Source: 2-02-FULL-44-35 sp964629505 (lineage in GTDB: Bacteria > Patescibacteriota > Minisyncoccia > Phycocordibacterales > DSPV01). Taken from it: 19,463 nucleotides of DNA. The position numbers and the translations under genes are program-made. Location of the stretch: NCBI GenBank assembly GCA_964629505.1, contig CAZVQR010000007.1:1-19463 (forward strand), in the 5' to 3' direction. Shown here one piece after another: positions 19,148 through 19,463 of the stretch (position 1 is the first letter of the stretch; every line of letters begins with the position of its first letter). Below the pieces are notes generated by a model. That model did no database searches. It had not been told where the DNA came from and worked only from the letters and a program-made list of their open reading frames with translations.

Positions 19148-19463
19148 ATGAAAATAGAAGCGCTCAAAATGGAAAAAGACTTGTTGGAAAAATTTCGCGG
19201 CAAACTGACCGAGGAACTAGCGACAGTGGAAGCGGAACTGAAAACCGTTGGCCGGATTAATCCGGACAATCCCGCGGATTGGCAACCAACGCCGGAAAAA
19301 AACAATGTTCTGCCATCGGACCGCGATGAAGTGGCAGAAAGTTTCAGTGAATTTGAGGACCGAACGGCCATTCTCAAACAATTAGAAATCCGCTTCAACG
19401 AAATCAAGGGAGCGCTAGAAAGAATTGAGCAGGACAAATTTGGCGTCTGCGAAACTGGCGGCG
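19148..19463 (+). CDS. DksA/TraR-type zinc-finger protein, 3' end cut by the window
   Basis: The first 105 residues are visible. A helical, coiled-coil-like N-terminal region (MKIEALKMEKDLLEKFRGKL, then LTEELATVEAELKTVGR) is followed by a linker, then a helix with LEIRFNEIKGALERIEQDKFGVCETGG at the window end (about 79-105). This last part is the start of the DksA/TraR C4 zinc finger (usually GxCxxCGxxI). Here the second cysteine is replaced (CETGG), so the metal site is incomplete, a form I believe occurs in CPR relatives. The family includes regulators that enter the RNA polymerase secondary channel. The start is at the first Met because the extended -10 box ends 6 nt before it; Met8 is an alternative. 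Confidence 0.8.
   Translation, partial: MKIEALKMEKDLLEKFRGKLTEELATVEAELKTVGRINPDNPADWQPTPEKNNVLPSDRDEVAESFSEFEDRTAILKQLEIRFNEIKGALERIEQDKFGVCETGG

Noticed and set aside
1..19463. CRISPR array or insertion sequence
   Set aside because: No regularly spaced repeats and no transposase-like frame were seen on either strand.

Overview
The window looks like a chromosomal segment of a Candidate Phyla Radiation (Patescibacteria, probably Parcubacteria-like) bacterium. The reasons are inference from gene content: compact housekeeping genes with very short gaps, a lone type IIG restriction-modification gene, an orphan HicB, a DksA/TraR-like protein with an incomplete zinc site, a large signal-anchored beta-domain surface protein, and no recognisable Shine-Dalgarno sequences before the starts I checked. 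No rRNA, tRNA, CRISPR array or insertion sequence was seen.

Layout. 1-632: clpP on the minus strand, divergent across 52 bp from an AI-2E-family membrane protein (685-1779), which is followed by methionyl-tRNA synthetase metG (1785-3221), an orphan HicB-like antitoxin (3260-3544) and a TatD-family nuclease (3614-4483). 4493-7805: translation and replication block rpsF-ssb-rpsR-fusA. 7806-8090: gene-free, hairpin-rich stretch. 8091-12820: accessory or defence block with a single-chain type IIG restriction-modification enzyme, an unknown 103-aa protein paired with a PIN-domain protein (candidate toxin-antitoxin pair), and an MntA/HepT (MNT/HEPN) toxin-antitoxin pair. 12842-16148: signal-anchored surface protein and glycyl-tRNA synthetase. 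16141-18999: AT-rich accessory block with a LAGLIDADG/HTH protein on the minus strand, then a PD-(D/E)xK nuclease (NucS-like N-terminus, DUF5655-like C-terminus) and a small Cys-containing protein. 19148-end: truncated DksA/TraR-like gene.

Most striking observation: promoters here share one geometry. An extended -10 box (TGn plus TAnnAT-like hexamer) ends exactly 6 nt before the start codon at clpP, the AI-2E gene, hicB, rpsF, ssb, mntA, the surface-protein gene and the dksA-like gene, with a weaker match before the restriction-modification gene and a 7-nt version before the LAGLIDADG gene. This predicts transcription beginning at or next to the A of ATG, that is, leaderless mRNAs, and it helps choose start codons. 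Other notable points are a 45-bp repeat placed just 3' of both clpP and fusA, two perfect DnaA-box 9-mers upstream of the two AT-rich accessory modules, repeat-derived in-frame inserts in tatD and glyS, and the unassigned PIN and NucS-like two-gene modules.
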